A stretch of DNA of 55,639 nt. Origin: Dehalococcoidales bacterium (GTDB lineage Bacteria > Chloroflexota > Dehalococcoidia > Dehalococcoidales > UBA3254). The stretch spans positions 1-55,639 of the forward strand of contig JAFGOB010000104.1 of assembly GCA_016926695.1 (NCBI GenBank). Direction: 5' to 3'. The stretch's first letter is position 1. Each line of letters begins with the position of its first letter. Shown here piece after piece: positions 51,443-55,639 of this stretch. The position numbers were made by a program, and so were the translations under genes. The notes under the pieces were generated by a model. That model ran no database searches and had not been told where the DNA came from. It saw nothing but the letters and a program-made list of their open reading frames with translations.

Positions 51443-52441
51443 TTAGTGTCCGAAAAAACTTTTCAACATGCGGCAGATCCTCATGCTGATCCAGAGGCGA
51501 TCGAGAGAATAACCTTTGCCACGGGGAAGACCTTTACCGCCGTATACACACTCCCAGAGACCGTCTTCTCCTCTGTTATCGAAGAACCATTGCAGACCTT
51601 TGTTGATGTCCGGGTCGTCTGCGCTGAATCCCAGCATTGACAGGGACTCCATGGCCGTTAAAAGATTCGGCCACCAGAATGCGAACCTCGTCCAGTAGCC
51701 GGCTGCCTGATATGAAGAATAAACATCCGGTTGGAAGAATCGTGACTTAAGGAGCTCGCCGGCTGACCGGGCTTCCTGTGATTGACGGTAAACAGGATGG
51801 GCTGCAAACGCCCGCAATACCATATCCGTCCAGTTATGGGAAAACGGTTGAGACCGGTCCGGATCGAGCGGTTCCGTGTAAGATGACGTCAATTTGTACA
51901 TGGTCTTGCCGTCTAAATAGTGCGTCAGGATGGGAATAGTCCACCCGCCGTCATTCTGCCGCATTGCCAGCAGCCATTTCATTCCCTTTTCTATGCGGGG
52001 ATCATCAACATATCCGGCCTGAATCAACAGTGACAGAATATAGCCGGTGTAATAGGTGGCATACTGGTTGCCGATAAACCCGCGGATATCGCCGCCATCC
52101 GTCTGGAAAGATAAAAGGAATCCGGCGGCTTTTTCAATAGCCGTTGAATCCCGTGTAAACCGGTATTTTTCAACAAGCTCACGGAAAGACTTGAAGGTAC
52201 CTGTCAGCCTGGCATGGTTTTCCGGGTATTCCGGTGTTTTCTTTAGCGGACCTGCCCAGAAGCCATCAGGGGACTGCTTTCGAAAAATCTTGCGCGGTTC
52301 CGGCAGGGACCAGACCACATCGAGTGGGGCTACCGTTTCTCCAAGAAGGTCGCGGCGGGTGAAGTACATTATCGCCTCGTTTCCCGCGGCCAGAAGCGCC
52401 GTTGTTGAATCGCGCAGTTTCTCAGGCCATGCCTTCTCCAT
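51443..52441 (-). CDS. Alpha/alpha-toroid protein (prenyltransferase/squalene-cyclase-like)
   Basis: A 332-residue protein with repeated toroid units ending in QxDGGW-like turns: KAAGFLLSFQTDGGDIRGF, MKWLLAMRQNDGGWTIPI and LQWFFDNRGEDGLWE. It lacks the DXDD motif of squalene-hopene cyclases, so cyclase activity is doubtful. It overlaps the end of the DUF3795 gene upstream by 20 bases and has GGGGGA before its ATG, implying translational coupling. Function unknown. Confidence 0.7.
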   Translation of the reverse strand: MEKAWPEKLRDSTTALLAAGNEAIMYFTRRDLLGETVAPLDVVWSLPEPRKIFRKQSPDGFWAGPLKKTPEYPENHARLTGTFKSFRELVEKYRFTRDSTAIEKAAGFLLSFQTDGGDIRGFIGNQYATYYTGYILSLLIQAGYVDDPRIEKGMKWLLAMRQNDGGWTIPILTHYLDGKTMYKLTSSYTEPLDPDRSQPFSHNWTDMVLRAFAAHPVYRQSQEARSAGELLKSRFFQPDVYSSYQAAGYWTRFAFWWPNLLTAMESLSMLGFSADDPDINKGLQWFFDNRGEDGLWECVYGGKGLPRGKGYSLDRLWISMRICRMLKSFFGH

Positions 52442-52883
52442 TATTCCCCCAATGGTATTTTTTATTCCGGCACAGCTTGTCCAGACCGCAGGATAAACAA
52501 AGCCCGTTATGACAGCATATCACTCCGCCGCATTCAGGGCAGCGCCTCTTCGCTGCTTCCTTTTCCAGGAACAATTCGATACCGTACGCTTTTATATATT
52601 CGAGGTTTTCTATCATACTCATATGATATTTTGTGCGATAGCGTTTATCGAGGTCTTTCAGCCGGCGGCAGGGATAATCATGGCACTCATAGCAGAAACG
52701 GATAGTGCCTTTTCCAAGAGGCCCGCAGTGTCTTTCCATGAAAGTGCAGTTCTTCCCGCGCGGCAGACAGCCGGGACAGTACTTCCTGGCAAATCCCTTC
52801 TTATTCAGGTCGTTTTTCATCGCCAGGAAACTGACACAGAGGCCGCAATTCATTCCGCAGCGTGCTATAAGCTTCTCTTCCAT
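52422..52883 (-). CDS. DUF3795 cysteine-rich protein (long C-terminus)
   Basis: A 153-residue protein with CGMNCGLCVSF, CPGCLPRGKNC, HC, FCYECHDYPC and a C-terminal ribbon CPECGGVICCHNGLCLSCGLDKLC: about eighteen cysteines. The layout is DUF3795 followed by a zinc ribbon. It is translationally coupled to the toroid protein that follows it. Function unknown. Confidence 0.78.
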   Translation of the reverse strand: MEEKLIARCGMNCGLCVSFLAMKNDLNKKGFARKYCPGCLPRGKNCTFMERHCGPLGKGTIRFCYECHDYPCRRLKDLDKRYRTKYHMSMIENLEYIKAYGIELFLEKEAAKRRCPECGGVICCHNGLCLSCGLDKLCRNKKYHWGNNGEGMA

Positions 52884-53003
52884 TTATTCATCCTGAAGTA
52901 ATAATGTGATATTACAGGCATTTTATCAGCAAAACAGTGCACAATCAAAAAGCCGAGCACGGGACAGGTGCGGATATGGCAAAATTTGTACCTTTTTAAC
53001 ATA

Positions 53004-53060
53004 TTGACAGGGCTGTTTTTCTGTGGTATGTTATATATATCTAACGTTATATATTTATAA
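53004..53060 (+). promoter_or_regulatory. Promoter with palindromic start region before the lipoprotein gene
   Basis: TTGACA (53004-53009), a 17-base spacer and TATGTT (53027-53032). From 53031 an AT-rich imperfect palindrome centred on TAACGTTA spans to 53060, over the expected transcription start. It may be a repressor site. Predicted by eye. Confidence 0.5.
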
Positions 53061-53164
53061 CATTTGGGCAAAGAATATTGGCAATCAGCCTGCCGGTCAG
53101 CCCGGCAGTTTTCCTTAATTGGTATTATATGCAAGTATTACTCTCGATGATCAAGGAGGGAAAA

Positions 53165-53707
53165 ATGGAAAAATTAAGACTTGTATTTCCTGCTATACTG
53201 ATTTTACTGGCAACAATTCTCTTTTGTGGGTGTGAAAATTATACCCAATCAAACGCAATTGACGGTCTTATAAATAAAAACGACCTTTCCATAAATATGA
53301 AAGTCGAGGATAATTCGGGCAATTTCGCAATGGAGAAAATCTATGAAGGCGACAGCGATAATTACTGTCTGAAAATCGATGTTACGGAAACCTTTTCGCT
53401 CAGAGGTGAAGCCGCGATAAAACCCGGTGATAAATACAAACTGTCTTTAACGTTGAAAAATATCGATGCTGACCCTGTCATATGTTACTCATTCTGGAAA
53501 AAGCCCAAAACATCTCTAAGGAATTACACCTTTAAGGGTGAAAACGGCAATCCCCCGTCCGCCGAAACCCAGGAGACCTACCGGGACTGGATGACATTTG
53601 AAGAGACTTTCCAGACGCGTGAAGGTGAAGACTCCTTTCTGATGACATTGCTCAGCGGAAAGGGTACTTTCTATATCGACGAGATCAGTATCGAGCATAT
53701 TCAATAA
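53165..53707 (+). CDS. Putative lipoprotein with a jelly-roll domain
   Basis: A 180-residue protein: signal MEKLRLVFPAILILLATILF then the lipobox FCGC (acylated Cys23). The mature part has the strand pattern of a carbohydrate-binding-like jelly roll (KIDVTETFSLRGEAAIKPGD to GTFYIDEISIEHI). AAGGAGG precedes the ATG at 53165; an upstream TTG start is not supported. It is followed by a methyltransferase gene 22 bases on. Function unknown. Confidence 0.72.
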   Translation: MEKLRLVFPAILILLATILFCGCENYTQSNAIDGLINKNDLSINMKVEDNSGNFAMEKIYEGDSDNYCLKIDVTETFSLRGEAAIKPGDKYKLSLTLKNIDADPVICYSFWKKPKTSLRNYTFKGENGNPPSAETQETYRDWMTFEETFQTREGEDSFLMTLLSGKGTFYIDEISIEHIQ

Positions 53708-53729
53708 CGGGCCGGATCAGGGTTATACC

Positions 53730-54383
53730 ATGGGGAACGATTTAGATAAAATTGAGAATACCTACGATACCCTGGCTGAAGAATGGACAAAAGCATTTGC
53801 CGGTGAACATGACAATAAACCCAAAGACCGGGAAATTCTGTACAGGTTCTTTCAGGAGATCGGCAATAGAAAGCCCGTCTGGGATTTCGGCTGCGGTCCG
53901 GGCAATACCGCCGCATATCTGAAAAATCTCGGCATTGAAATTTACGGGCTGGACATATCGGAAAAAATACTTGCACAGGCAAGGAATAATCATCCTGATA
54001 TTTGTTTCCGAAAAGGCAATATACTGGAACTGGATTTCGAGAATGATTCAATATACGCTATAGTAGCTTTCTATGCTTTCATTCATTTCACGGAAAAACA
54101 AGCCGAGCAAGCATTTCGTGAAATTTTTCGTGTACTGCAGCCAGGGGGAAGATTACTTACCACATACCACGTTGGTGATAGAACCATACATTTAGACCAT
54201 TTTCTTGGCAAGAATGTCGATATAGATTTCATGTTTTTTACCATGGAATTTATAACAGGTTGTTTAAAAAAGATCGGATTTACAAACATCGAGACAGTCG
54301 AAAGAGACCCGTATCCCGGAATAGAATATCAAAGCCGGAGGGCTTACGTACTGGCCGCAAAGCCGGATATCCACACTATTTGA
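53730..54383 (+). CDS. Class I SAM-dependent methyltransferase
   Basis: A 217-residue protein. Motif I is VWDFGCGPGNTAAYLKNLG (about residues 49-67), the acidic residue lies in IYGLDISE, FENDSIYAIVAFYAF is motif II, and LQPGGRLLTTYH is motif III. It is unrelated in detail to the methyltransferase at 23177. The site before the ATG is weak (CAGGG). The end overlaps the end of the convergent Fe-S gene by eight bases. Substrate unknown. Confidence 0.83.
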   Translation: MGNDLDKIENTYDTLAEEWTKAFAGEHDNKPKDREILYRFFQEIGNRKPVWDFGCGPGNTAAYLKNLGIEIYGLDISEKILAQARNNHPDICFRKGNILELDFENDSIYAIVAFYAFIHFTEKQAEQAFREIFRVLQPGGRLLTTYHVGDRTIHLDHFLGKNVDIDFMFFTMEFITGCLKKIGFTNIETVERDPYPGIEYQSRRAYVLAAKPDIHTI

Positions 54384-55464
54384 AATATTTGTCCCGGCCG
54401 CTTTGATGCAGACGCAAACGTAAGAAATCATCCCAGGCATCGGGATAAGTGACAGGCTTCTCTTTCCGCTTTAGTTTGATGGCTTTTTCCGGGCAGGCCG
54501 CTGCACAGAGACCGCAGCCGATGCACCTGGACAAATCCACGGTGGCCCTTTGAGTCTTTTTATCTATGGTCAGGGCTTTGGCGGGACATATTTTTATACA
54601 ATCGTGACAGGTCCCTTTGCAAATATCAATGTTTATTTCCGAACGGAAGTTGGATTTTAGGGAAAGCGGTTGATCACTGCCTAAAAATGACTTCAGTGCT
54701 GCGCAGCAACACGTACAACAACTGCAAATCACCAGTGGGCGTGCATTGGAGCTGGCTTGGTGTACCAGGCCAAGCTCCTTTGCTCTTATAATTCGTTTTT
54801 TTGCTTCTTCTTTTGAAATACGCCTTCCCGCACCTATTTCTACAATCGTTACGGCAAAGCCGCCCATGAACAGGCACTGGTCTTCTATCGGGGCGCTGCA
54901 ACCCTTACCCTCAATTCTTGCCGTTTTGCGACAAATACATTCGGTCACAGCAAGTTCATCTTCATTAGCCTGCTCAATCAGGTGTGATACTATCTCCGAC
55001 GGCAATACTTCAGAATTATAAGGCAGAGCAGACTCCCGGGGAACCACCCTGAAATATGGTATAAGTTCTGCCGGTGCGGATTTGTCGTCCGGGGGAATCA
55101 TTTTTCCATAAAGTTCCAGTAATTCCTTGCTCAACCAGGGCATATGCAGTTCCGAGGCTCCCGGCCCCCAGGTCATAGCCGTGTAATAGCCATTTTCTCT
55201 GGTCCCGGTACGCAGCAGCCACGTCTTGTGCAGAAGACTATCCAGAACAGGTACAATTTCTTCCTTGCTGCGGCCAAGCCTTTCGGCAATATCATCAATA
55301 TGTTCGGAATACGGCTTTAGCTGGCAAAGCAGCTTTCCTTCCTCATCTGTAAGTGAAAACGGAACTTCCAGCAACTTCCACTCATCATTATCAGGCGAAG
55401 TTGGAAAACCGAAGGGGAACTTCCTTAAATGTTCGATAACATCCTTTGCAACTTCAATACGCAT
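54376..55464 (-). CDS. Winged-helix plus double [4Fe-4S] ferredoxin protein, copy B
   Basis: A 362-residue paralogue of the protein at 31326. The N-terminal part is a winged helix (SLTDEEGKLLCQLKPYSEHIDDIAERLGR), then ECICRKTARIEGKGC and the motif CSCCTCCC (CHCCDCCC in copy A). A ferredoxin pair follows, CKGTCHDCIKIC and CIGCGLCAAAC. I start at 55464, with GAGGAG upstream, and not at a TTG 57 bases earlier. The role is unknown; the two copies probably serve different partners. Confidence 0.78.
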   Translation of the reverse strand: MRIEVAKDVIEHLRKFPFGFPTSPDNDEWKLLEVPFSLTDEEGKLLCQLKPYSEHIDDIAERLGRSKEEIVPVLDSLLHKTWLLRTGTRENGYYTAMTWGPGASELHMPWLSKELLELYGKMIPPDDKSAPAELIPYFRVVPRESALPYNSEVLPSEIVSHLIEQANEDELAVTECICRKTARIEGKGCSAPIEDQCLFMGGFAVTIVEIGAGRRISKEEAKKRIIRAKELGLVHQASSNARPLVICSCCTCCCAALKSFLGSDQPLSLKSNFRSEINIDICKGTCHDCIKICPAKALTIDKKTQRATVDLSRCIGCGLCAAACPEKAIKLKRKEKPVTYPDAWDDFLRLRLHQSGRDKYFK

Positions 55465-55639
55465 TTTAAATCTATACTCCTCTTCTTGTTCCCTGTTTTT
55501 GCTTATACCTGAACTAACCAAGTATATTTCAATATAATATCATAAAATTACCCACTGCTGTCCAAATTATTTTCTTGAAAACATGACAAGAAGTCCAGAA
55601 TACTTTCTGGCAGGGGCATGGGGAAGATCCCCATAACAA

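Noticed and set aside
55522..55639. A 23-codon minus-strand frame at the window end
   Set aside because: Very short, without a ribosome site; it reads as intergenic DNA.

Overview
The window reads as a piece of a strictly anaerobic bacterial chromosome of roughly even base composition. It is rich in iron-sulfur, molybdenum and radical/ATP-activated enzymes, small zinc-binding proteins and families of unknown function. My best guess is a Chloroflexota bacterium of the Dehalococcoidia type. The reasons are the mix of an OFA-type transporter, DUF134/DUF364/DUF5320 proteins, a secreted fibronectin-repeat protein of a style I associate with that class, and many 2-hydroxyacyl-CoA dehydratase-type genes. 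No rRNA, tRNA or single-copy marker confirms this; Desulfobacterota or Firmicutes are not excluded.

Region 1 (1-14.8 kb) has a partial HicB-like gene, DegV and CorA. On the minus strand follows a MarR - OFA transporter - molybdopterin enzyme - ferredoxin locus. The last two match pyrogallol/phloroglucinol transhydroxylase in size, active-site motif and accessory C-terminal domain. A promoter overlapped by a long palindrome lies in front of the transporter. A cobalamin adenosyltransferase gene and a three-gene GlcDEF-like operon (FAD oxidase, CCG-domain Fe-S protein, FAD oxidase) follow on the plus strand. REP-like palindrome pairs and a broken REP-associated transposase lie between them.

Region 2 (14.9-21.4 kb) is AT-richer. 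It carries lipoproteins, a secreted fibronectin type III protein cut by two in-frame TAA codons, and a gene-poor stretch with inverted transposon-like ends around another REP-like pair.

Region 3 (21.4-30.4 kb) begins with DUF134, DUF364 and DUF5320. Then comes a run of same-strand genes: methyltransferase, CoA-disulfide-reductase-like flavoprotein, metallo-beta-lactamase protein, two 2-hydroxyacyl-CoA dehydratase/benzoyl-CoA-reductase-type subunits and two different BadF/BcrA-type activases. This is the strongest candidate for an undescribed ATP-dependent reductase or dehydratase.

Region 4 (30.5-41.5 kb) has a PIG-L deacetylase, an Fe-S protein with a paralogue at the far end of the window, zinc ribbons, and a Mrp-type ATPase. 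A molybdenum-cofactor riboswitch with its own terminator sits in front of ModA, ModB and a second DUF364 protein; no ModC ATPase is present. A two-gene ABC exporter follows.

Region 5 (41.3-55.6 kb) holds a 51-residue secreted peptide, a ferritin-like DUF2202 protein, a MalT-type LuxR regulator, a WYL regulator, three DUF3795 cysteine-rich proteins, a nitrilase-family enzyme, an alpha/alpha-toroid protein, a lipoprotein and a methyltransferase. Family assignments come from motif reading and memory; no database search was possible.
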